DNA from: Diprion similis
Taxonomy: Eukaryota > Arthropoda > Insecta > Hymenoptera > Diprionidae
NCBI RefSeq assembly: GCF_021155765.1
Contig: NC_060114.1
Coordinates: 3,348,001-3,412,000 of the forward strand
Length of the DNA stretch: 64,000 nucleotides
Reading direction: 5' to 3'
This document shows positions 32,329-43,800 of this stretch, one piece after another. The translations under genes were made by a program, and so were the position numbers. Under the pieces are notes generated by a model. The model saw only the letters and a list, made by a program, of their open reading frames with translations. It did not search any database and was not told the DNA's origin. The number at the start of each line of letters is the position of its first letter. The stretch's first letter is position 1.

Positions 32329-35300
32329 GCTAAGCACAACGCCGGATTTCTGCCTAGGCCCGCAAGGCCCGGGCCTAGGGGCGCCATGGTAGGTGGGGCG
32401 CCACGTCATGATTTTTCTTCATGCTCAAGGATAAATAAAGAAACCAGAAGCACCAAGAAAAAAGTTGTAAAATTTTTCGGTAAAATCTACAGCAATTGAT
32501 GGTAAAATTCGCCACATCAAAGACTAGCAACGTAAAGTTTGACAAGTTAGTTGGTAAGAGCGGCCATTACTACTGTAGATTTCACTGAAGACCGTGCTAT
32601 TCCTATAATCACAAAGCACTTTTCAGAATTTCTTTATGTTAATTTTCTTTATGTGAAATATAGTAGAAAAGAAAACAGCGAAAATATGATGTCCAATTCG
32701 GCAAATATTCATTACTTTGTTGCAACGTATTCGTCTTCTACGACGAATTCCGACTCGAATGTGTTTTGTTAGCGCGCTCAAGTTGAAGCTTGCAGCTTAC
32801 ACCAGTTTAAACCAGCTTGCAGAGCTAATTTTCTGCGTAGCCGGAGCATTTAGTTAGTCTTTGGACGGTGCCAACGGCGGTCTTTTGTTAGTACTAACGA
32901 GTATCAGCAAATATACTGATTTCTTCTTAAAATATGAGTGATCGACAAAAATTAAGTGGGTATCAAAGCAAAAAGAAAAAACTGCTCAAAGAGGAGAAAG
33001 AAAAAAATCTATTGAGTAAGATACCGAAGATTCAAGGATTCTTTAAAGATTCGTCAACTATATCTTCACGTTCTGATGAACCACAAGTGGTAAATAATAT
33101 TCTTCACTACGTTTTTTTTTTATTTACTAACATTTTACTTGTTATTCGTGTAGCTATGGTCACCAAATACACATGAATTTTTGGAGAATTTTCTCATTCT
33201 GTTGAAATTTCGGTTCTAGAAAATTTTTGAGTTTTGAAAAATGAAAGAAGTTATTCGAAAAAAAACGTTTTATATTACAATTGAGAAATTTCTGGGGCAT
33301 TGAACGGATAATATCGTAAATACAACGTTTACAAATTTTCGAGAACCAAAATTTCAAAATAATGAGAACATTATTTAAAAATGAATGTATAGTCAAAAAC
33401 ATCAACAAATACATTTCACATGACAAAAAAATCCCTTAAAAAATTGTTAAACAACGTTTTCTTCAACAATTTACTGATAACTCTTGGGCAGTATTATTAT
33501 TCAAAATTAATTTTCATATCGTTTTTATTGCGGCTAAATTCTTTCCGATTTTTGTCTAATCACAAAGTATGCAATAATGTCAACGAAAGTCACTCTTGAT
33601 TGAGAAGGTGCCGCCTATATACATCCTTGATTGCTTCAAGATACTAAACACTAGAATAGATAACTGAGAAACTGAAATTGGCACCACAAAAAATACGTTT
33701 TATCAAAACTGTTGTACTTACACAAAAATCTTTTTATCTCTATTCGAATTTATTTGACGTGTGACAGATTAGCGATGGAGAGCTTGTCATAGCTCAAGAG
33801 GACGGTGGAAATTTGAGCGGTAAGAACGTTGGAGCTTGTGAGGTTGGCGTTGAGTCTACGCGCCAATCCGTAGAGCAAATTTTTCATCCTGGTCCTGCGA
33901 ATGAATCTATTGAAGTTGAGAATGCTGTGATTGCTTTCGAACTGAGCGAAGATCCGGCTTTATGGAAATGCGACGATAGTACTCGCGATTTTGTAGCAAT
34001 CCACGGCGCAAAACAAAACATGGACATGGATTTCAGCAGTTCTAAAAATGTTTACCCAGACAAGACAAGATATGTTTCCTTAAAAATTATTGAACGACGA
34101 ATGAAGAATGGTGAAAGTCAACTTCGATGTTGGCTTAAATTTTCAAAGAGTAAAGGGGCAGTATTTTGCACACCATGCTATCTTTTTGGACGAGAAATTA
34201 ATTGTTTTACTGGAGAAGGTTTTCGTGGCTGGAAAAACGCTACAGCAGGAATTGAGAGTCATGAAAATTCGTTATATCACAGAACGAACGTTAGCAGTCT
34301 GAAAGCAAGAGGCAATGTAGGAACCCGTCTGGAAAACACACTGATCCAACAAATGAATGACGAGATATCATACTGGAGAAATGTTTTGAGAAGAGTGGTT
34401 GTAGTTGTGAAATCTCTAGCTGGAAGAGGCTTGCGTTTCCGAGGAAACATCGAACAAATCGGAAATCCGCATAATGGGAATTTTTTAGCATCAATGGAGT
34501 TAATTGCTCAATTTGATCCATTTCTTGCCAAGCACCTGCAAATAAATGCTCACGTTGGTAGTGGAGGCACATCCTATTTATCGAAAACAGTTTACGAAGA
34601 ATTTATCATATTAATTCATAATAAATTGTTAGATGAAATCCTAACCGAAACGAAACTTTCCAAGTACTTTGGAATAAGCGTTGACTCGACGCCTGATATT
34701 GCGCATGTTGATCAACTGACTTTGATCATAAGATATGTCACAGAAAATGGTAAGCCAGTGGAGAGATTTATAGCGTTTATAGCGAATTCCGGGCATAAGG
34801 CTGAGCAGTTGACGGACACAGTTTTGAACGCATTGCGCCAGTATGATCTAAATATCTAAGACTGTCGCGGACAATCTTATGATAATGCCAGCAATATGTC
34901 TGGCTCTTACACTGGATTGCAAACGAGAATTCGCAAATTGAATCCATTGGCTGATTATATTCCATGTGCCGGTCATTCTTTAAATCTCGTGGGACAATGC
35001 GCGGCTGAATCAATCAAAGAAGCAGCAAATTTTTTTTTATACACTGCAAGAGTTGTATAATTTTTTCACAGCTTCTACACATCGCTGGGAGATCCTTCTC
35101 TCGCACGTCAACAGAGTACTAAAGAAACTTTCTGCCACTCGTTGGTCTGCCAGGTATGACGCTTGTTACGCTTTACATGATGAATGGACTGGCGTGATCG
35201 AAGCTCTTGAATGCATGGCTGAGGATGAACAAGAAAAGCCAAAAACACGTTGCGAGGCTAGAGGAATTTTGTCTCAGTTACAACAATTGGAAACTGCGTT

Positions 35301-36468
35301 CTTGGTCGCTCTGTGGACTGCGATTTTGAAGAGATTCAACAGCGTGAGTAGAAAACTTCAGGAAGAACGTATAGATCTAACAACCGTTCTGCAATTGTTT
35401 TCATCACTCGCTGAATTCTTACAAGACTTGAGAAGTTGTCCTGATCATTTCACATATTACGAAAATAAGGGAAACTCGTTATGTGGATTGCAAAACTACG
35501 CATACGATTCGCGTAGCAGAAAAACCAGAAAACTTCGACGAAACCAGAGAAGGTGATATGCAGTCGGACAACGGTCGAGAACATTTCAGAATCAATGTAT
35601 TTAATACGATCATTGATACTTTGAGGGCAGAATTACAGCGCCGAAGTCAAGCTGCAACAAAAATTCAACTTTCTGGATCACCTCTTGACGTGGGATTCGA
35701 ATGAAATTGCAACTGGTGCTAAGGATCTCGTATCCAAATATCCTGAAGACTTGGAAGAAAGTTTACGCGAAGAATGCATTCACCTCAGCAGCCACTTGAA
35801 AACCATATTGCGTGATGACAATCAGAACTCGATTACGGCACTGCAGGTGTGTAAAATTTTACGAAAGAATGAGTTACGCGAGATGTATCCGAACGTAGAT
35901 ATAGCATTGCGAATTTTCCGCAGCATGCCGGCAACTAACTGTTCAGGTGAACGCTCATTTTCAACCTTGAAGAGAGTGAAAAGTTATTTACGAGCTAGTA
36001 TGGGGCGAGAAAGATTAAATGCTGTCGCGTTACTAACTATCCACGCCGAAAAATTACAAAAAATTGACTGCGAAGAAATGATCGATCAATTTGCAGCAAC
36101 GAAAGCATGAAGACAGTGTCTCTTTTGATTGGAAAACTTACTCCTAAATATTTATTGGATAGTATGTACATGATCATAATTTTATTTTGTCGATTTCTTT
36201 TGTCATACATGTACCATGTACTGACGATGAAATAATGTTATGTAAGTGCAATAAAACCTATTTTTCTTCATATCTCTATTCATTTAACAGTCTTTCATGC
36301 TTGTAGGAAAAGCTGTGTTATTATTAGATGATATCTAAGTTTCATTTGATGCATTGAAGAAAATTGATTATGACTTATACTTTATGGGGAAAAAAACTGT
36401 TCAAAAGGGGCGCCACGAAGTTACGGGCCTAGGGCGGAAAAATTTTGAAATCCGGCGTTGGCTAAGCA
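32329..36468 (+). mobile_element. Second hAT transposon nested in the transposase of the first
   Basis: The element proper is 32337-36460 (4124 bp). Its terminal inverted repeats are CAACGCCGGATTT and AAATCCGGCGTTG, with a subterminal GCCTAGGCCCG pair. It is flanked by the perfect 8-bp duplication GCTAAGCA (32329-32336 and 36461-36468). Removing it restores the coding context of the outer transposase. Its end structure (GCCTAGG, GGGCC, GGGGCGCC blocks) resembles the ends of the outer element, so the two belong to related hAT families. Confidence 0.9.
32937..36110 (+). pseudogene. hAT transposase of the nested element, decayed
   Basis: Exon 1 (from the ATG near 32934, MSDRQKLSGYQSKKKKLLKE) ends at a GTAAAT donor near 33089. 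An intron runs to about 33768 (acceptor GTGACAG). From there a single frame extends to 34859. It shows the TTF zinc-finger region (KGAVFCTPCYLFGR, GFRGWKN), the catalytic start (GLRFRGNIEQIGNPHNGNF) and GISVDSTPDIAHVDQLTLI. A TAA at 34857 interrupts the frame just before DCRGQSYDNASNMSG. After a shift near 35040, SATRWSARYDACYALHDEW follows, and after another near 35690 the C-terminal dimerisation domain (NCSGERSFSTLKRVKSYLRA) ending at 36110. One stop and at least two frame changes make it inactive, though each domain is still recognisable. Confidence 0.85.
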
Positions 36469-36534
36469 TATAGCCGAATCCGAACGAACAACCTATTTAT
36501 CTAACAAAATTCAGAATGAATTGTTAGAATTTTC

Positions 36535-36730
36535 GTGTGTTTATTGTATTAGAGAAAAAGAAATTACAAGGTTTGTGTACAGGTGCGCTCTCGGTGAGCC
36601 TCGCGCTTGGACTAAATCCACAAGGATCAACAGCGGTTTGAAATTGTACATGGCAATTTAGGCGAAGTCCAAATTACCATCTCATACACACACTCATACA
36701 CGCATACAGAGTACGACGTCTTTTCCAACA
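36535..36730. other. Short unexplained insertion in the outer hAT transposase
   Basis: Between QNELLEF (ending near 36530) and HEFIDILSSAKVKSELLNKI (from about 36728), about 190 bp have no counterpart in the nested transposase at the same place (compare LIHNKLLDEILTETKLSKYF). It contains a run of CATACACACAC-like repeats. The type is not recognised. Confidence 0.45.
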
Positions 36731-38457
36731 TGAATTTATAGATATTCTAAGTAGCGCAAAAGTAAAATCTGAATTACTGAATAAAATTCGAAAAGCTAAA
36801 TATTTCTCGATATTATTTGATTGTACACCTGATATTTCACATGACGAACAGATGTGTCAAATAATCCGATACGTGAGTCTCGAGAAAGATCAGTACGTCG
36901 TTGAAGAAAGCTTCATTGACTTTATAAAGACTTCGAAAAAGACGGGGCATGATTTAGCTATTGAAATCCAACAAAAACTGATCGACGATGATTTAGATAT
37001 AGATAACTGTCGTGGCCAGGCTTATGATAATGGGGCCAATATGGCGGGAAAGTATCAGGGGGTGCAAGCTCACATACGAAAATTAATTTACTCGGTGTTC
37101 ACGCAGCTACTGTTTCGATTAAAACGGTAAACTTTTTCGGTGTTGTTCAGCGAATCTTTGATTTTTTTTCGAGCTCTACTCGCCGGTGGGAAATGTTAAA
37201 AAAAAGTACTCAAATGCACTTTGAAGACACATTCCGATACGAGATGGGCGTCGAAATATAACGCGGTTCATTCGTTGCGTACCCAATTAGAGGAAGTTTT
37301 AAATGCGTTACGAGAAATATCTGAAGATCCTTCATTTGGTGATACAGTTGCTGCTGCTAAAGGTTTGCTGAAGCAAATAACATTTAATTTTGTTTGTTGC
37401 TTAGTGGTTTGGGATAAAATCTTACACATCGTGTATCGGGCGAACGTCGTTTTACAGAGTGCAAATATCTCGATTGATGAAGGTTGTAGAATTATCTCTG
37501 GACTAACAAATGCGTTGCAGAATCTCCGATCGGGAAACACTGATGAAATCGTTTCCTAATCCACAAGTATATGTGAGAAATGTCTAATTGAGGCCACATT
37601 TTTGACATTTAGTCAGGCAAGAGTAAGAAAAGTAAGAAAGATGCCCGGGAAGCTCGCACCCGATGAAGTATTTTCTCGAGAAAAGCAGTTCAAAATTGAT
37701 TATTTCAACGTGTTAGACACTTTATTGTCGCAAATGCAGTGGTGCTTCGACAAAATGACCGAAGTCAACGACGACTTTTGTTTTCTGACCGGATCAGCAC
37801 TCGAATCCTGGTCCGTAATAGAACTAAAAAAACACGCCATGGACCTAGGCCTATTGTACGCTAAGAACATAAAACCTACGGAGTTTGTTGGCGAGGTGGA
37901 AAGTTTTAAATTCATGGTGGCATCAGTTTTTCCGAATCTAAAAAAAGCCACGCCGTTACAATTGCTTAACGGCATCAGGGATTTTTCACTGACCTCGGCC
38001 TATCCTAATATAGAGATAGCTTACCGTATTTTCTTGACCATAACAGTCACTACTGCATCGTGCGGAAGAAGCTTTAGTAAACTGAAACTCATAAAAACTT
38101 ACTTGAGATCAACGATGAGACAGGAAAGATTATCAGGCTTAGCTATACTATCTATAGAAAATAGTTTAGCTAAGACCTTAGATTATGACGAAATAATTGA
38201 TAAATTTGCATCTCGTAAAGCTAGAAGAATAGCTGACTTATAATTATGAATTAGCGCTTCAACTTGGTTTAGCTGCTCTCCACTGTCTATTCGATCAATA
38301 AAAGTAAATTATGATCTTATTCAACAAAATTAGTTGATGATCATTTGTGCTACCATATTTTATTACAGTAGGTTTTACGTGCACTTATTCAGCGATGTAG
38401 GGGGGGCGCATTTGTTTGATACTGCCCAGGGCGCTAAATTGATCAGGCACGGCGCTG

Positions 38458-38979
38458 CTTGTACCATAAAACGCTGGGGCTTGACTCCAAGACTTTGTTT
38501 TAATGTACCCTTAGAGCATACAGACTTAAGCATTGCTATTGTTGTTTAAGTAACCATCAAGTTTCATTTAATTACTGAATCACGTCCAGTATCTAAAAAC
38601 TTATTATTACTTACGTTTCAATATTTTATGTGTATCTAACTTTTTGATAGAAGCGCCCGTTCCACATTCATATATCATATTATTTCATTAAATAATGTGC
38701 TAAACATTGATATTATTGATTGTTTGTATTAATAATCTGACCCACTAATCACTACTACCACACAATAATATGTATTCATATTATCGGGATTATATCAATG
38801 CAACGCTTGGGGCACGAAATTATGATATGTACGCTCCTGCTGTAGAAAAAGAGGCATACAGTGTTCCCCACTCTTTTGACCGTGCAACAGAGAGGTCGGA
38901 CTCCAGCTGTTGCTTCCTCTTTTTAATTAGGGCTTCACCTTGGTGCGCGAGCCTCGCAGTCTATCTCTATGAGTCCATG
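38458..38979. mobile_element. hAT-type MITE, right part, split by the giant insert
   Basis: Continues the MITE broken at 22807, repeating CTTGTACC (38458-38465), and matches 4721-5239. It ends with the same inverted repeat and target duplication TGCTATAC (38980-38987). This is the right boundary of the giant hAT insertion. Confidence 0.88.
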
Positions 38980-39136
38980 TGCTATACACGTCATTGATTG
39001 ATATATTTATAATTTTGTTGATTTTACTATCAGCGTTATATCAATTTATAAGTATAGAATTCAAGCTTGTTGTTAAAAAAATCATGTTGATGAAATGTTG
39101 ACGGTTGACCCGTCACAAAGATTACGAGGATGCTGT

Positions 39137-40886
39137 TAAACAACTCTTAAACCCAGAATAAAGGATAACGAATTTATTAAATAGAAGAGTACGTAATAGG
39201 GACATAGTCAGAAAACTAGTAGCTGGTAGTTGAAAAAAAAAAATCTTGTTTTAAAGGTGAGTCTTATGGAAAAAATAAGATTTGTCATCTCTCTAAATTA
39301 GGAATTCTACGATTTTCTACAAGGAATTATGTCTATTCCAACATTTCATGTGAGAAAAATGATCGCGTACATTCTACAATTGTCTATAAGAAATGACAAT
39401 AATCTGCAAAAAAGGACGATAATCTTCAAGAAAATCTGTTCTTCGGCAACTGCGAATATCAAGTATAATAACAATCCATATCAACTCGGCCATCATCCAG
39501 TTCTCAACCCCTCAAACTTTTGTCGAAAATTCTTATCACGTTCCTCGTGTAAAAATGAATATTTGTAAGGTATTTCTGGAATTCTTTGGATTTGATGATC
39601 CGTCAAGTTGAAAACTGTAATTGTTCATGCAGTTAATGAAAGTAATTCTTGAGATATTTTCAACACGTTTATACCAACGACACAAAGCTGAAAAACTACT
39701 ATGTAACAACAATTTTTCTCAAGAATCTAACACGTCTAAATTCCGAAAACGTCGAAGTGGCAAAGATATGAATTTTAATCCACGCTCGCGGTTGTATACA
39801 TCGTAGTGTTCACTTTGTTTTGCCGTGAGACGTTGATATTTGCATCGTTTTAATGGTCTATGATATTACAAGTTATTCATTCAAAGAGGTTTGTATACAG
39901 ACATAATTTACATAGTCATGAATGAAATCATCCCAGGAAACGGAGCTCACATTCAAACATATTTTTTTGTCCAGTTTAGTAACTAGATATGAATCTCCTG
40001 AAGCTGGGAAAAAAAAATTATTGGAATCTTTCTGAATTGACTATGAATTCCTGTAGTAAAATTGACATATTATCAAAATCAGTAGTAAATTACTCAAAAC
40101 TTACTAAACAATGTTTAAGATTAACTATTATAAATACGTGCATTATCAGTAAGGTTGAATATTTTTTAGCAAAAGGGAGGAAAAGGGAGGAGAAATGATT
40201 CAGATGTGTGTTCTAAAAATTGGATTATTCTTGAGCGATGAAACGCTCAAGTACTTTTTTCACTAAAAGCCACATGACATGCGAGATTTCTCAAAATGCT
40301 TATACAAATCATTGCTGCAAATTTTCGGAATCTTTAAAATATTTCCCACCTTATCAAAGATATTTATAATAAAAAATTTTATTTCAATATATGTACGTGC
40401 CAAAAAAATTTTTATGCGGTATTACCAATATTTTTAAAATGTATGAAGAAGTATTATCTAAATGCTGTAGGAATATTTGTCGTTAAGACTTCTGGCATTG
40501 TTAGTGTTCTTGAAACATTTTTAAGGCATCAATGTAACGTAAACTCATCGAATGAGTACAATTTGTGTTTTCACCTAAAAAAATAGTGCTGTATAAATAT
40601 GCCGCAGTCAATGTGAATATAAAATTTGCATGTCCATCGGAGTTACGTACACACATGAACCTTTGAATCACCTGGAGTCTAATCTCCGTCATAACATCCA
40701 GTGAGTGTGACAAGTACAGAACTATATCGAAGCGATTTTTTCTAAGAGCGGTATGAACTGTAACAACAACAACAACACTTTTACGATTACATACTTGAGT
40801 TTACTTACATTTAGCAACAGTTTGCGCGATCGCAATTAGTTGATGATTGAAGACGGGATCGTGAAAAATTGCACGGAATAATTATA
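39137..40886. repeat. Upstream segment of SLC46 copy C
   Basis: Duplicate of 8430-10172, with substitutions and small indels, leading directly to the start codon of copy C. It presumably includes the promoter. Conserved features are the CAACAACAACAAC run near 40765 and the start-codon context. Confidence 0.75.
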
Positions 40887-43800
40887 ATGAGGGAAATAAG
40901 GGAACCGAGTGAGAAAAAAATGATCCGCTTCGTTATTTTGAGCTGTTCGATAGCTCTGTTAACCCTCGCGAAAACTTCCACAGGTTTGTGTTTGTTATAT
41001 AAAAATTATCATTCAGAATTATCACCGTCGGATATTTGTGTGCCAAATTTTTGTAGAAAAAATTTAAGAATATCCTAACAATCAATTAGTGAGTATATAA
41101 GTATGCGTATATTAGGGTCCTTCATTTGAGGTGTCTGTTTTTTTTGCTCCATTCACAGAATATCACTCTAAACATCTAAAAAAGAATTTTCACCAAACAT
41201 GAGCTCTCAATTTTAATTCTTAGTACTCGCTAAATGAATTTGAAATTTTCTCATTTATTAACCACGTGAATTTAAATTTTTTATCTTCACTTATCTAGAG
41301 CAACGCGGCTCTTCACGATATTCAATTGGCAATAGGTAAAGGTATTGCATAAGAATCTTTGCTTTTTAAAAGCACGTATAGCCAATCTATGTTTTATGAA
41401 CCGCTTTGCCAGTAAAAAATCTTAAAGCCGATTTTGGCTCCATGGTTTTTTTTCATTTATCTCGTCAGCCACTAACTTGACAGCAAAATTGTATACATTG
41501 TATTGCATTCACAAAGGTATTGTAATCACCAGTTTTCATCTAGGGGCCTCGATATTGCATAAAAACAGTCTCACGATGGCTCATTTTACTCCTCATTCTT
41601 TTCGCTTTGGCGGAAAGTCCCTCATATATGCACTTATTTGCCCCTGAAATTCGGGAAATGTGGACTTAGCGACACGTGTCAAAAAACCACACATTTTTCC
41701 GACAATTTTCGGGATATGAGTTGCCTTCCTCGATTGCGTTGCAAAAGAGTTACGCACCGTCGAAGTTTCGACCCATTTCGTTCGTTTGTTTATTTACCAT
41801 AGGGAGCAAACGGCTGGGTTCGCTCAGTCGGTAAGGGTAGGACTGCTATATCGCGTTCTATTTGACCAGAACTGCTTGACCGTCTGACGTGATACAAGCG
41901 ATGAAAATCAAACTAAAGGATAGCACTTTATTTACAGATCTCATCTTCGTGGATTTGATTGTGCATCGTACATGCCTAAATTCGATAGAGACAGATGACA
42001 CTTCGAAGTGCAGTATTCACGGGAAAAATGATAGCACGGCAACCGAATTACATTTAAAAGCTGAAACTGAACAGTATGCGAGTATGATTGTAATGGCAAA
42101 GACTATGATCGAAAGCTTACTGTCAGCTGCGATTTCCTTATTTCTCGGTCCTTGGAGCGACAAAGGTGGACGAAGACCTCTCTTACTGGGAGGATTCATC
42201 GGTGAGTTGTATTTTTTTTCCACCAGTTTTCAGCAAATCCGATGACTCAACGTTTCAGGTAGTGATTAGTATAATATTATGATGGATAGTGGAGAGTTAA
42301 ACTTTGCATGAAACAGCTGATCACGTTGATCTTGCTGGCATTAATATCGTGGGAAAAAATCGTTTCCAATCACAATGACATCCGACGACGTATTGTTAAT
42401 TTTTAGGGGTTGAACACTCTTCGAATCTTATGAAATCATTAGAATTCTAATATTCGATGTGATGTGAAGCCCTAAAACCCCTGAAATATTATGAAATTCT
42501 CAGGCATTCTTTGAAAACTTACGTAACCCTTTGAAATGTTATAGTAAAATGTTCTGACATCTTGTGAAATTATTCGAAATCTGTGAAATCGAATAAAACC
42601 CCTGAAGTTCTATGAAATCTTTTTGCAACCTTAGAGATCCTCTGAAATCACATGGAATTCTGTCAATTCTTCTGAAATCTATTGTTATCTTATAGACGAG
42701 GGATGGCTAACTTTATCAGATTCGAGATCTACTGTTCACTGTTCAAACGCTGTGTGATCTGTCGATCTCAAATCTTCGCCAAAGAATTGAATGAAATATT
42801 TTTCGACAGAGTCGTGTATTTTTTGTTTGCCGTGTCTGTAAAATCATCTGAAATCTTCTAAATCTTCAAAATTATACGACGTTCACGAAATCCGATAAAA
42901 ACTGTTTAAATCCATTGAAACCTTGCGAAATCCTGCAAAATTCTATACAATCTATAGTGCATAATACTTAAATAACTCTCCATTTCGCGAGCAACTACTC
43001 TACTAATGTAACTACGCTAGTCATCTAAACAAACGGTAGGCTCGAATCACAGTGCCATGCGGCAGATCTTTTCCGGCTAGCACCTTGAGTGGTCACATAA
43101 ATTTTCGTTCTCGCAAACTGTACAATAAAGCGAGTCAAGTGCTCACAGACAAGCTTTATCAGAAAAATAACTCCTTGGTTAATAATTTATACAATACTAC
43201 TTGTTCCTAAAATTCCAATTTATTTGCGGTGAAGTGTGTGTTAAATTCATTCATATACCCATGAGCAGATCATCAAGTGAATCTATCCTTCTTCTCGTAA
43301 CAGCAGGTTTGCTGAAAATCCTAACCAAAACCTATTTAATTACTATGCATATAGAAATTTTGTGACATAATATAAAATATTAGAAAATCTTAGAAATCAC
43401 ATAAAACCCTTGAAACTTTATGAGAGCTCATGTAATCTTTCAAAGGACTTGAAATCCGTTGAGACCGTATGAAATTTATGAAATCTCTGACATCTTTTAA
43501 ATCTTTGAAAAAACATGGAATCCCTGACACCATGGAGTAAAAGTTTCGGAAATTATAACCGACGAATTCCATTGACTCTTATTGACTAAACTGATCGTCG
43601 GTTAATGTGTTAACACCAGATTCCAAGGTTGTATAATGTTCCGAAATTTTCACTGCACGGTGTCACGGATTTCATGTTTTCGTTACCTCCCAGATTGATT
43701 TCCTTGGAATTTACACGACCAATTGATTTTCGGGAAAATTTAAGAATACAGCATGTAGAATCGCGTGTTTAATCCAGGTTATACGGTGATGTTCACGATG

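Larger units (their letters stand above)
31147..38243 (+). pseudogene. hAT transposase of the giant element, interrupted
   Basis: The start at 31147 (MGPKKLSGAKYRKMKK) is typical of ZMYM/TTF-type hAT proteins. Exon 1 (31147-31276) joins in frame to 31364 onward. One frame then runs to 32328 with TAA stops at 31714 and 32191. It contains a TTF-like zinc-finger region (VDWFKEF, KAVYCFLSMLF, GFSDWRHL) and the start of the catalytic region (NLAFRGSSNQIGDPKCG). A second hAT (32337-36460) interrupts it right after AKH; the frame resumes at 36461. Further pieces: SILFDCTPDISHDEQM near 36815, NCRGQAYDNGANM near 37005, DTRWASKYNAV at about 37225-37260, and 37602-38243 with the C-terminal dimerisation domain (SCGRSFSKLKLIKTYLRSTM). 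Apart from the nested element, several frame changes and a small insertion near 36540-36725 are present. Inactive. Confidence 0.85.
22808..38457 (+). mobile_element. Giant hAT transposon, 15.65 kb, carrying host-gene cargo
   Basis: The left end starts CAGTGCTTTGCCTAGG; the right end, read inward on the opposite strand, starts CAGCGCCGTGCCTGAT (12 of the first 16 bases agree). The element is bounded by the perfect 8-bp duplication CTTGTACC (22800-22807, 38458-38465). The homologous site at 4721 has one CTTGTACC and no insert, so the whole interval behaves as one insertion. The right end lies 214 bp after the stop of its own hAT transposase (31147-38243). The left end lies 8.3 kb upstream of the transposase start. 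Between them are a LINE endonuclease fragment, one COQ6 exon, a TRPA channel fragment and a complete CLIP-domain protease gene. A second hAT (32337-36460) sits inside the transposase. The enzyme is broken, so any further movement would need a transposase supplied in trans. Confidence 0.8.
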
